Below are positions 1 to 13,500 of a stretch of 64,000 bases of DNA, piece after piece. Where the stretch lies: assembly GCA_029255685.2 (NCBI GenBank), contig CM055313.2:27648579-27712578 (forward strand), read 5' to 3'. The DNA is from Silene conica. Lineage: Eukaryota > Streptophyta > Magnoliopsida > Caryophyllales > Caryophyllaceae. The position numbers and the translations under genes are program-made. The notes under the pieces are model-generated. The model was not told the origin of the DNA and ran no database searches. It worked only from the letters and a program-made list of their open reading frames with translations. Positions within the stretch are counted from its first letter, which is position 1. Each line of letters starts with the position of its first letter.

Positions 1-459
1 GAGCTGTGCATTAGAGTTGGCATGTTAATATGAGATCAATTGATGAGATGTTTATGCTTCACATGTTGATATATGTTGGAGTATTCTGCATTGCTTTATG
101 TGTTACGTGTTGTCACAAAAGGTGGCTAGGAGAACTCTAGTCACTCCCCACTGATTGTGGCGTACATGTTTACATGTATGTAGGTACATGACAGGTGGTT
201 GGCAGAGGGTTGCATGGAGCTAGCGAGCGATGATCCTATTCATCGATGGACTCACACGTTTACGTTAGCTAGACTTAGTTTACATTTCAGTTTGAGTGCC
301 TGTAGGGATGTACCATCCCAGGCTGTTTGTATATGTATTTTACTTTCAGTTACAGTTTTTAATTCACCTCGCATGTTAGTTATGTTAAAAAGTTTTAATT
401 CCGCTGCATTTTTAGTATTTTGTATGTTATATATTTCCGCTTTCGCGAGGGGTTTTACA
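1..459 (-). mobile_element. Partial LTR, same family as the solo LTR at 24942-27905
   Basis: The reverse complement of this stretch matches the first ~480 bp of the complete LTR at 24942. It shares the terminal TGTAAAACCCCTCGCG, the GGCTGGTTTTAT-like and Lys/Leu-poor AT-rich context, and the block ending near the GAGCTGTGCA/GAGCCGTGCA motif. On the minus strand the LTR begins at 459 and runs out of the window at 1. The junction falls exactly where the left arm of the inverted repeat stops matching the right arm, so this LTR interrupts that arm. Whether it is a solo LTR or belongs to a full element cannot be seen. Confidence 0.88.
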
Positions 460-1597
460 GATCACCTAGTTTTTAACGACATCCATCACTCATTTTCGAT
501 AAACTTATTCAATTTGTTAAATTGTCCACCAACTTGTTTAATTAATGATTTTCGTTCTTATATAAGCAAGTTTTGTTCGATTTCTATGCTTCTTCGTATG
601 TTCTTTTACCTTTCTTAACTAGATTTCGATTTTGTTGATTATTTGTTAAATTTTTGGTTAGAAACTTATTTAATTAATTTAATTACTGATTTTTGCTTCT
701 TTTTTTTGATTTTTTTTTTTTTTGCTATTTCCCTTCACTCAATTTCGATCGATTTTTACGAGAGTCATTTTTTTTAGCCTTGAAGCTTGTTCGTCCTTAA
801 TTTGTGGATCTTGACATTCTCACAGGAGCACCAGACTAAGTTGGGTACTCTAAGGAGTAGACTATTAAATTGGAAGGAGAGCTGTTTGATAACTTTGATT
901 TATTTATGTGTGGAAGGAAGTCATCCTAAGGAAAAGGTGACCCAAACACTCGTAGTTAAAATTTTCTTTTTAACGATAAACATAGTTGAATGTTTGGATA
1001 TTGATTGTCTGGGCGCGAGGTATCTGATTTAGTTTAATGCAACTGAAACTTCTTGTTGATGAAATCTTTTTAAAAGTGAGTTTTGGATAAGAAATGATTC
1101 GTGAATGAACAAACATTTTAAATCCAAGTTTCACGAAATAAGGTTCCGGTTTCACAAATTAAGGTCCAAGATTTACGAAATAAAAAATTAAAAATTTCGT
1201 GAGTAAACAAACATTGTAAGTCCAAGTTTCACGAAATAAGGTTCCGGTTTCACAAATTAAGGTCCAAAATTCACGAAGTAAGAAATTAAACAATTCGTGA
1301 GTAAACAAACATTTTAAATCCAAGTTTCACGAAATAAGGTTCCGGTTTCACAAATTAAGGTCCAAGATTTACGAAATAAAACATTAAAAATTTCGTGAGT
1401 AAACAAATATTTTAAGTCCAAGTTTCACAAAATAAGGTCCCGGTTTCACAAATTAAAATCCAAGATTCACGAAATAAAAAATTATATATTTTGTGCGCAA
1501 CAAATATTTTAAGTCCAAGTTTCACGAAATAAGGTTCCGGTTTCACAAATTATGGTCCAAGATTCACGAAATAAGAAATTAAACATTTCGTGAGTAA
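460..1597 (+). repeat. Left arm of a large inverted duplication
   Basis: The sequence is repeated in reverse complement at about 17780-18926, with only scattered substitutions and a poly-T length difference. The arm holds an intron-like T-rich tract, a splice-acceptor-like CTCACAG ending at 825, an exon-like segment from 826 (a short open frame runs to about 1030), unique sequence to ~1094, and the first five satellite monomers. Private variants in those monomers, such as ACAAATTATGGTC near 1550 and AAAACATTAAAAATT near 1380, recur in the right arm, so array edge and flank were duplicated together. The outer end is cut by the LTR at 459. Confidence 0.93.
826..1032 (+). pseudogene. Exon-like gene fragment in the left arm (unidentified)
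   Basis: A CTCACAG splice-acceptor-like site is followed by an open segment beginning EHQTKLGTLRSRLLNWKES, with no ATG of its own. The piece LGTLRSRLLNWK is loosely reminiscent of the N-terminal helix of DRG-family GTPases (LGxLKAKxAKLR), but this is far too short to name the gene. The frame ends at 1032. It is probably the start of a second exon copied together with the preceding intron. An identical copy with two amino-acid differences lies on the other arm. Confidence 0.4.
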
Positions 1598-4500
1598 ACA
1601 AATATTTTAAGTCCAAGGTTCACGAAATAAGGTCCCGATTTCACAAATTAAGGTCCAAGATTCACGAAATAAGAAATTATACATTTCGTGATTAAACAAA
1701 CTTTTTAAGTCCAAGTTTCACGATATAAGGTTCCGGTTTCACAAATTAAGGTCAAAAATTCACGAAGTAAGAAATTAAACAATTCGTGAATGAACAAACA
1801 TTTTAAATCCAAGTTTCACGAAATAAGGTTCCGGTTTCACCAATTAATGTCCAAGAATTACGAAATAAAAAATTAAAAAATTCGTGAGTAAACAAACACT
1901 TTAAGTCCAAGTTTCACGAAATAAGGTTCCGGTTTCACAAATTAAGCTCCAAAATTCACGAAGTAAGAAATTAAACAATTCGTGAGTAAACAAACATTTT
2001 AAATCCAAGTTTCACGAAATAAGGTTCCGGTTTCACAAATTAAGGTCCAAGATTTACGAAATAAAAAATTAAAAATTTCGTGAGTAAACAAACATTTTAA
2101 GTCCAAGTTTCACAAAATAAGGTCCCGGTTTCCCAAATTAAGGTCCAAGATTCACGAAATAAAAAATTATATATTTTGTGCGCAACAAATATTTTAAGTC
2201 CAAATTTCACGAAATAAGGTTCCGGTTTCACAAATTAAGGTCCAAGATTCACGAAATAAGAAATTAAACATTTCGTGAGTAAACAAATATTTTAAGTCCA
2301 AGTTTCACGAAATAAGGTCCCGACTTCACAAATTAAGGTCCAAGATTCACGAAATAAGAAATTATACATTTCGTGATTAAACAAACTTTCTAAGTCCAAG
2401 TTTCACGAAATAAGGTTCCGATTTCACAAATTAAGGTCTAAAATTCACCAAGTAAGAAATTAAACAATTCGTGAATGAACAAACATTTTAAATCCAAGTT
2501 TCACGAAATAAGGTTCCGGTTTCACAAATTAAGGTCCAAGATTTACGAAATAAAAAATTAAAAATTTCGTGAGTAAACAAACATTGTAAGTCCAAGTTTC
2601 ACGAAATAAGGTTCCAGTTTCACAAATTAAGGTCCAAAATTCACGAAGTAAGAAATTAAACAATTCGTGAGTAAACAAACATGTTAAATCCAAGTTTCAC
2701 GAAATAAGGTTCCGGTTTCACAAATTAAGGTCCAAGATTTACGAAATAAAAAATTAAAAATTTCGTGAGTAAACAAACATTTTAAGTCCAAGTTTCACAA
2801 AATAAGGTCCCGGTTTCACAAATTAAGGTCCAAGATTCACGAAATAAAAAATTATATATTTTGTGCGCAACAAATATTTTAAGTCCAAATTTCACGAAAT
2901 AAGGTTCCGGTTTCACAAATTAAGGTCCAAGATTCACGAAATAAGAAATTAAACATTTCGTGAGTAAACAAATATTTTAAGTCCAAGTTTCACGAAATAA
3001 GGTCCCGACTTCACAAATTAAGGTCCAAGATTCACGAAATAAGAAATTATACATTTCGTGATTAAACAAACTTTTTAAGTCCAAGTTTCACGAAATAAGG
3101 TTCCGGTTTCACAAATCAAGGTCCAAAATTCACGAAGTAAGAAATTAAACAATTCGTGAATGAACAAACATTTTAAATCCAAGTTTCACGAAATAAGGTT
3201 CCGGTTTCACAAATTAAGGTCCAATATTTACGAAATAAAAAATTAAAAATTTCGTGAGTAAACAAACATTTTAAGTCCAAGTTTCACGAAATAATGTTCC
3301 GATTTTCACAAATTAAGGTCCAAAATTTACGAAGTAAGAAATTAAACAATTCGTGAGTAAACAAACATGTTAAATCCAAGTTTCACAAAATAAGGTTCCG
3401 GTTTCACAAATTAAGGTCCAAGATTTACGAAATAAAAAATTAAAAATTTCGTGAGTAAACAAACATTTTAAGTTCAAGTTTCACAAAATAAGGTCCCGGT
3501 TTCACAAATTAAGGTCCAAGATTCACGAAATAAAAAATTATATATTTTGTGTGCAACAAATATTTTAAGTCCAAGTTTCACGAAATAAGGTTCCGGTTTC
3601 ACAAATTAAGGTCCAAGATTCACGAAATAAGAAATTAAACATTTCGTGAGTAAACAAATATTTTAAGTCCAAGTTTCACGAAATAAGGTCCCGATTTCAC
3701 AAATTAAGGACCAAGATTCACGAAATAAGAAATTATACATTTCGTGATTAAACAAACTTTTTAAGTCCAAGTTTCACGATATAAGGTTCCGGTTTCACAA
3801 ATTAAGGTCAAAAATTCACGAAGTAAGAAATTAAACAATTCGTGAATGAACAAACATTTTAAATCCAAGTTTCAAGAAATAAGGTTCCGGTTTCACCAAT
3901 TAATGTCCAAGAATTACGAAATAAAAAATTAAAAAATTTGTGAGTAAACAAACATTTTAAGTCCAAGTTTCACGAAATAAGGTTCCGGTTTCACAAATTA
4001 AGCTCCAAAATTCACGAAGTAAGAAATTAAACAATTCGTGAGTAAACAAACATTTTAATTCCAAGTTTCACGAAATAAGGTTCCGGTTTCACAAATTAAG
4101 GTCCAAGATTTACGAAATAAAAAATTAAAAATTTCGTGAGTAAAAAAACATTTTAAGTCCAAGTTTCACAAAATAAGGTCCCGGTTTCACAAATTAAGGT
4201 CCAAGATTCACGAAATAAAAAATTATATATTTAGTGCGCAACAAATATTTTAAGTCCAAATTTCACGAAATAAGGTTCCGGTTTCACAAATTAAGGTCCA
4301 AGATTCACGAAATAAGAAATTAAACATTTCGTGAGTAAACAAATATTTTAAGTCCAAGTTTCACGAAATAAGGTCCCGATTTCACAAATTAAGGTCCAAG
4401 ATTCACGAAATAAGAAATTATACATTTCGTGATTAAACAAACTTTCTAAGTCCAAGTTTCACGAAATAAGGTTCCGATTTCACAAATTAAGGTCCAAAAT

Positions 4501-7500
4501 TCACCAAGTAAGAAATTAAACAATTCGTGAATGAACAAACATTTTAAATCCAAGTTTCACGAAATAAGGTTCCGGTTTCACAAATTAAGGTCCAAGATTT
4601 ACGAAATAAAAAATTAAAAATTTCGTGAGTAAACAAACATTGTAAGTCCAAGTTTCACGAAATAAGGTTCCAGTTTCACAAATTAAAGTCCAAAATTCAC
4701 GAAGTAAGAAATTAAACAATTCGTGAGTAAACAAACATGTTAAATCCAAGTTTCACGAAATAAGGTTCCGGTTTCACAAATTAAGGTCCAAGATTTACGA
4801 AATAAAAAATTAAAAATTTCGTGAGTAAACAAACATTTTAAGTCCAAGTTTCACAAAATAAGGTCCCGGTTTCACAAATTAAGGTCCAAGATTCACGAAA
4901 TAAAAAATTATATATTTTGTGCGCAACAAATATTTTAAGTCCAAATTTCACGAAATAAGGTTCCGGTTTCACAAATTAAGGTCCAAGATTCACGAAATAA
5001 GAAATTAAACATTTCGTGAGTAAACAAATATTTTAAGTCCAAGTTTCACGAAATAAGGTCCCGACTTCACAAATTAAGGTCCAAGATTCACGAAATAAGA
5101 AATTATACATTTCGTGATTAAACAAACTTTTTAAGTCCAAGTTTCACGATATAAGGTTCCGGTTTCACAAATTAAGGTCAAAAATTCACGAAGTAAGAAA
5201 TTAAACAATTCGTGAATGAACAAACATTTTAAATCCAAGTTTCACGAAATAAGGTTCCGGTTTCACCAATTAATGTCCAAGAATTACGAAATAAAAAATT
5301 AAAAATTTCGTGAGTAAACAAACATTTTAAGTCCAAGTTTCACGAAATAATGTTCCGATTTTCACAAATTAAGGTCCAAAATTTACGAAGTAAGAAATTA
5401 AACAATTCGTGAGTAAACAAACATTTTAATTCCAAGTTTCACGAAATAAGGTTCCGGTTTCACAAATTAAGGTCCAAGATTTACGAAATAAAAAATTAAA
5501 AATTTCGTGAGTAAACAAACATTTTAAGTTCAAGTTTCACAAAATAAGGTCCCGGTTTCACAAATTAAGGTCCAAGATTCACGAAATAAAAAATTATATA
5601 TTTTGTGTGCAACAAATATTTTAAGTCCAAGTTTCACGAAATAAGGTTCCGGTTTCACAAATTAAGGTCCAAGATTCACGAAATAAGAAATTAAACATTT
5701 CGTGAGTAAACAAATATTTTAAGTCCAAGTTTCACGAAATAAGGTCCCGATTTCACAAATTAAGGTCCAAGATTCACGAAATAAGAAATTATACATTTCG
5801 TGATTAAACAAACTTTCTAAGTCCAAGTTTCACGAAATAAGGTTCCGATTTCACAAATTAAGGTCCAAAATTCACCAAGTAAGAAATTAAACAATTCGTG
5901 AATGAACAAACATTTTAAATCCAAGTTTCACGAAATAAGGTTCCGGTTTCACCAATTAATGTCCAAGAATTACGAAATAAAAAATTAAAAATTTCGTGAG
6001 TAAACAAACATTGTAAGTCCAAGTTTCACGAAATAAGGTTCCAGTTTCACAAATTAAGGTCCAAAATTCACGAAGTAAGAAATTAAACAATTCGTGAGTA
6101 AACAAACATGTTAAATCCAAGTTTCACGAAATAAGGTTCCGGTTTCACAAATTAAGGTCCAAGATTTACGAAATAAAAAATTAAAAATTTCGTGAGTAAA
6201 CAAACATTTTAAGTCCAAGTTTCACAAAATAAGGTCCCGGTTTCACAAATTAAGGTCCAAGATTCACGAAATAAAAAATTATATATTTAGTGCGCAACAA
6301 ATATTTTAAGTCCAAGTTTCACGAAATAAGGTTCCGGTTTCACAAATTAAGGTCCAAGATTCACGAAATAAGAAATTAAACATTTCGTGAGTAAACAAAT
6401 ATTTTAAGTCCAAGTTTCACGAAATAAGGTCCCGATTTCACAAATTAAGGACCAAGATTCACGAAATAAGAAATTATACATTTCGTGATTAAACAAACTT
6501 TTTAAGTCCAAGTTTCACGATATAAGGTTCCGGTTTCACAAATTAAGGTCCAAAATTCACGAAGTAAGAAATTAAACAATTCGTGAATGAACAAACATTT
6601 TAAATCCAAGTTTCACGAAATAAGGTTCCGGTTTCACCAATTAATGTCCAAGAATTACGAAATAAAAAATTAAAAAATTTGTGAGTAAACAAACATTTTA
6701 AGTCCAAGTTTCACGAAATAAGGTTCCGGTTTCACAAATTAAAGTCCAAAATTCACGAAGTAAGAAATTAAACAATTCGTGAGTAAACAAACATTTTAAT
6801 TCCAAGTTTCACGAAATAAGGTTCCGGTTTCACAAATTAAGGTCCAAGATTTACGAAATAAAAAATTAAAAATTTCGTGAGTAAAAAAACATTTTAAGTC
6901 CAAGTTTCACAAAATAAGGTCCCGGTTTCACAAATTAAGGTCCAAGATTCACGAAATAAAAAATTATATATTTAGTGCGCAACAAATATTTTAAGTCCAA
7001 ATTTCACGAAATAAGGTTCCGGTTTCACAAATTAAGGTCCAAGATTCACGAAATAAGAAATTAAACATTTCGTGAGTAAACAAATATTTTAAGTCCAAGT
7101 TTCACGAAATAAGGTCCCGATTTCACAAATTAAGGTCCAAGATTCACGAAATAAGAAATTATACATTTCGTGATTAAACAAACTTTCTAAGTCCAAGTTT
7201 CACGAAATAAGGTTCCGATTTCACAAATTAAGGTCCAAAATTCACCAAGTAAGAAATTAAACAATTCGTGAATGAACAAACATTTTAAATCCAAGTTTCA
7301 CGAAATAAGGTTCCGGTTTCACAAATTAAGGTCCAAGATTTACGAAATAAAAAATTAAAAATTTTGTGAGTAAACAAACATTTTAAGTCCAAGTTTCACG
7401 AAATAAGGTTCCAGTTTCACAAATTAAGGTCCAAAATTCACGAAGTAAGAAATTAAACAATTCGTGAGTAAACAAACATTTTAATTCCAAGTTTCACGAA

Positions 7501-10500
7501 ATAAGGTTCCGGTTTCACAAATTAAGGTCCAAGATTTACGAAATAAAAAATTAAAAATTTCGTGAGTAAACAAACATTTTAAGTCCAAGTTTCACAAAAT
7601 AAGGTCCCGGTTTCACAAATTAAGGTCCAAGATTCACGAAATAAAAAATTATATATTTTGTGCGCAACAAATATTTTAAGTCCAAATTTCACGAAATAAG
7701 GTTCCGGTTTCACAAATTAAGGTCCAAGATTCACGAAATAAGAAATTAAACATTTCGTGAGTAAACAAATATTTTAAGTCCAAGTTTCACGAAATAAGGT
7801 CCCGACTTCACAAATTAAGGTCCAAGATTCACGAAATAAGAAATTATACATTTCGTGATTAAACAAACTTTCTAAGTCCAAGTTTCACGAAATAAGGTTC
7901 CGATTTCACAAATTAAGGTCCAAAATTCACCAAGTAAGAAATTAAACAATTCGTGAATGAACAAACATTTTAAATCCAAGTTTCACGAAATAAGGTTCCG
8001 GTTTCACAAATTAAGGTCCAAGATTTACGAAATAAAAAATTAAAAATTTCGTGAGTAAACAAACATTGTAAGTCCAAGTTTCACGAAATAAGGTTCCAGT
8101 TTCACAAATTAAGGTCCAAAATTCACGAAGTAAGAAATTAAACAATTCGTGAGTAAACAAACATGTTAAATCCAAGTTTCACGAAATAAGGTTCCGGTTT
8201 CACAAATTAAGGTCCAAGATTTACGAAATAAAAAATTAAAAATTTCGTGAGTAAACAAACATTTTAAGTCCAAGTTTCACAAAATAAGGTCCCGGTTTCA
8301 CAAATTAAGGTCCAAGATTCACGAAATAAAAAATTATATATTTTGTGCGCAACAAATATTTTAAGTCCAAGTTTCACGAAATAAGGTTCCGGTTTCACAA
8401 ATTAAGGTCCAAGATTCACGAAATAAGAAATTAAACATTTCGTGAGTAAACAAATATTTTAAGTCCAAGTTTCACGAAATAAGGTCCCGATTTCACAAAT
8501 TAAGGACCAAGATTCACGAAATAAGAAATTATACATTTCGTGATTAAACAAACTTTTTAAGTCCAAGTTTCACGATATAAGGTTCCGGTTTCACAAATTA
8601 AGGTCAAAAATTCACGAAGTAAGAAATTAAACAATTCGTGAATGAACAAACATTTTAAATCCAAGTTTCAAGAAATAAGGTTCCGGTTTCACCAATTAAT
8701 GTCCAAGAATTACGAAATAAAAAATTAAAAAATTTGTGAGTAAACAAACATTTTAAGTCCAAGTTTCACGAAATAAGGTTCCGGTTTCACAAATTAAGCT
8801 CCAAAATTCACGAAGTAAGAAATTAAACAATTCGTGAGTAAACAAACATTTTAATTCCAAGTTTCACGAAATAAGGTTCCGGTTTCACAAATTAAGGTCC
8901 AAGATTTACGAAATAAAAAATTAAAAATTTCGTGAGTAAAAAAACATTTTAAGTCCAAGTTTCACAAAATAAGGTCCCGGTTTCACAAATTAAGGTCCAA
9001 GATTCACGAAATAAAAAATTATATATTTAGTGCGCAACAAATATTTTAAGTCCAAATTTCACGAAATAAGGTTCCGGTTTCACAAATTAAGGTCCAAGAT
9101 TCACGAAATAAGAAATTAAACATTTCGTGAGTAAACAAATATTTTAAGTCCAAGTTTCACGAAATAAGGTCCCGATTTCACAAATTAAGGTCCAAGATTC
9201 ACGAAATAAGAAATTATACATTTCGTGATTAAACAAACTTTCTAAGTCCAAGTTTCACGAAATAAGGTTCCGATTTCACAAATTAAGGTCCAAAATTCAC
9301 CAAGTAAGAAATTAAACAATTCGTGAATGAACAAACATTTTAAATCCAAGTTTCACGAAATAAGGTTCCGGTTTCACAAATTAAGGTCCAAGATTTACGA
9401 AATAAAAAATTAAAAATTTCGTGAGTAAACAAACATTGTAAGTCCAAGTTTCACGAAATAAGGTTCCAGTTTCACAAATTAAGGTCCAAAATTCACGAAG
9501 TAAGAAATTAAACAATTCGTGAGTAAACAAACATGTTAAATCCAAGTTTCACGAAATAAGGTTCCGGTTTCACAAATTAAGGTCCAAGATTTACGAAATA
9601 AAAAATTAAAAATTTCGTGAGTAAACAAACATTTTAAGTCCAAGTTTCACAAAATAAGGTCCCGGTTTCACAAATTAAGGTCCAAGATTCACGAAATAAA
9701 AAATTATATATTTTGTGCGCAACAAATATTTTAAGTCCAAATTTCACGAAATAAGGTTCCGGTTTCACAAATTAAGGTCCAAGATTCACGAAATAAGAAA
9801 TTAAACATTTCGTGAGTAAACAAATATTTTAAGTCCAAGTTTCACGAAATAAGGTCCCGACTTCACAAATTAAGGTCCAAGATTCACGAAATAAGAAATT
9901 ATACATTTCGTGATTAAACAAACTTTTTAAGTCCAAGTTTCACGAAATAAGGTTCCGGTTTCACAAATCAAGGTCCAAAATTCACGAAGTAAGAAATTAA
10001 ACAATTCGTGAATGAACAAACATTTTAAATCCAAGTTTCACGAAATAAGGTTCCGGTTTCACAAATTAAGGTCCAATATTTACGAAATAAAAAATTAAAA
10101 ATTTCGTGAGTAAACAAACATTTTAAGTCCAAGTTTCACGAAATAATGTTCCGATTTTCACAAATTAAGGTCCAAAATTTACGAAGTAAGAAATTAAACA
10201 ATTCGTGAGTAAACAAACATGTTAAATCCAAGTTTCACAAAATAAGGTTCCGGTTTCACAAATTAAGGTCCAAGATTTACGAAATAAAAAATTAAAAATT
10301 TCGTGAGTAAACAAACATTTTAAGTTCAAGTTTCACAAAATAAGGTCCCGGTTTCACAAATTAAGGTCCAAGATTCACGAAATAAAAAATTATATATTTT
10401 GTGTGCAACAAATATTTTAAGTCCAAGTTTCACGAAATAAGGTTCCGGTTTCACAAATTAAGGTCCAAGATTCACGAAATAAGAAATTAAACATTTCGTG

Positions 10501-13500
10501 AGTAAACAAATATTTTAAGTCCAAGTTTCACGAAATAAGGTCCCGATTTCACAAATTAAGGACCAAGATTCACGAAATAAGAAATTATACATTTCGTGAT
10601 TAAACAAACTTTTTAAGTCCAAGTTTCACGATATAAGGTTCCGGTTTCACAAATTAAGGTCAAAAATTCACGAAGTAAGAAATTAAACAATTCGTGAATG
10701 AACAAACATTTTAAATCCAAGTTTCAAGAAATAAGGTTCCGGTTTCACCAATTAATGTCCAAGAATTACGAAATAAAAAATTAAAAAATTTGTGAGTAAA
10801 CAAACATTTTAAGTCCAAGTTTCACGAAATAAGGTTCCGGTTTCACAAATTAAGCTCCAAAATTCACGAAGTAAGAAATTAAACAATTCGTGAGTAAACA
10901 AACATTTTAATTCCAAGTTTCACGAAATAAGGTTCCGGTTTCACAAATTAAGGTCCAAGATTTACGAAATAAAAAATTAAAAATTTCGTGAGTAAAAAAA
11001 CATTTTAAGTCCAAGTTTCACAAAATAAGGTCCCGGTTTCACAAATTAAGGTCCAAGATTCACGAAATAAAAAATTATATATTTAGTGCGCAACAAATAT
11101 TTTAAGTCCAAATTTCACGAAATAAGGTTCCGGTTTCACAAATTAAGGTCCAAGATTCACGAAATAAGAAATTAAACATTTCGTGAGTAAACAAATATTT
11201 TAAGTCCAAGTTTCACGTAATAAGGTCCCGATTTCACAAATTAAGGTCCAAGATTCACGAAATAAGAAATTATACATTTCGTGATTAAACAAACTTTCTA
11301 AGTCCAAGTTTCACGAAATAAGGTTCCGATTTCACAAATTAAGGTCCAAAATTCACCAAGTAAGAAATTAAATAATTCGTGAATGAACAAACATTTTAAA
11401 TCCAAGTTTCACGAAATAAGGTTCCGGTTTCACAAATTAAGGTCCAAGATTTACGAAATAAAAAATTAAAAATTTCGTGAGTAAACAAACATTGTAAGTC
11501 CAAGTTTCACGAAATAAGGTTCCAGTTTCACAAATTAAGGTCCAAAATTCACGAAGTAAGAAATTAAACAATTCGTGAGTAAACAAACATGTTAAATCCA
11601 AGTTTCACGAAATAAGGTTCCGGTTTCACAAATTAAGGTCCAAGATTTACGAAATAAAAAATTAAAAATTTCGTGAGTAAAAAAACATTTTAAGTCCAAG
11701 TTTCCCAAAATAAGGTCCCGGTTTCACAAATTAAGGTCCAAGATTCACGAAATAAAAAATTATATATTTTGTGTGCAACAAATTTTTTAAGTCCAAGTTT
11801 CACGAAATAAGGTTCCGGTTTCACAAATTAAGGTCCAAGATTCACGAAATAAGAAATTAAACATTTCGTGAGTAAACAAATATTTTAAGTCCAAGTTTCA
11901 CGAAATAAGGTCCCGACTTCACAAATTAAGGTCCAAGATCCACGAAATAAGAAATTATACATTTCGTGATTAAACAAACTTTCTAAGTCCAAGTTTCACG
12001 AAATAAGGTTCCGATTTCACAAATTAAGGTCCAAAATTCACCAAGTAAGAAATTAAACAATTCGTGAATGAACAAACATTTTAAATCCAAGTTTCACGAA
12101 ATAAGGTTCCGGTTTCACAAATTAAGGTCCAAGATTTACGAAATAAAAAATTAAAAATTTCGTGAGTAAACAAACATTGTAAGTCCAAGTTTCACGAAAT
12201 AAGGTTCCGGTTTCACAAATTAAGGTCCAAAATTCACGAAGTAAGAAATTAAACAATTCGTGAGTAAACAAACATTTTAAATCCAAGTTTCACGAAATAA
12301 GGTTCCGGTTTCTCAAATTAAGGTCCAAGATTTACGAAATAAAAAATTAAAAATTTCGTGAGTAAACAAACATTTTAAGTCCAAGTTTCACAAAATAAGG
12401 TCCCGGTTTCCCAAATTAAGGTCCAAGATTCACGAAATAAAAAATTATATATTTTGTGCGCAACAAATATTTTAAGTCCAAATTTCACGAAATAAGGTTC
12501 CGGTTTCACAAATTAAGGTCCAAGTTTCACGAAATAAGAAATTAAACATTTCGTGAGTAAACAAATATTTTAAGTCCAAGTTTCACGAAATAAGGTCCCG
12601 ACTTCACAAATTAAGGTCCAAGATTCACGAAATAAGAAATTATACATTTCGTGATTAAACAAACTTTTTAAGTCCAAGTTTCACGAAATAAGGTTCCGGT
12701 TTCACAAATCAAGGTCCAAAATTCACGAAGTAAGAAATTAAACAATTCGTGAATGAACAAACATTTTAAATCCAAGTTTCACGAAATAAGGTTCCGGTTT
12801 CACAAATTAAGGTCCAATATTTACGAAATAAAAAATTAAAAATTTCGTGAGTAAACAAACATTTTAAGTCCAAGTTTCACGAAATAATGTTCCGATTTTC
12901 ACAAATTAAGGTCCAAAATTTACGAAGTAAGAAATTAAACAATTCGTGAGTAAACAAACATGTTAAATCCAAGTTTCACAAAATAAGGTTCCGGTTTCAC
13001 AAATTAAGGTCCAAGATTTACGAAATAAAAAATTAAAAATTTCGTGAGTAAACAAACATTTTAAGTTCAAGTTTCACAAAATAAGGTCCCGGTTTCACAA
13101 ATTAAGGTCCAAGATTCACGAAATAAAAAATTATATATTTTGTGTGCAACAAATATTTTAAGTCCAAGTTTCACGAAATAAGGTTCCGGTTTCACAAATT
13201 AAGGTCCAAGATTCACGAAATAAGAAATTAAACATTTCGTGAGTAAACAAATATTTTAAGTCCAAGTTTCACGAAATAAGGTCCCGATTTCACAAATTAA
13301 GGACCAAGATTCACGAAATAAGAAATTATACATTTCGTGATTAAACAAACTTTTTAAGTCCAAGTTTCACGATATAAGGTTCCGGTTTCACAAATTAAGG
13401 TCAAAAATTCACGAAGTAAGAAATTAAACAATTCGTGAATGAACAAACATTTTAAATCCAAGTTTCAAGAAATAAGGTTCCGGTTTCACCAATTAATGTC

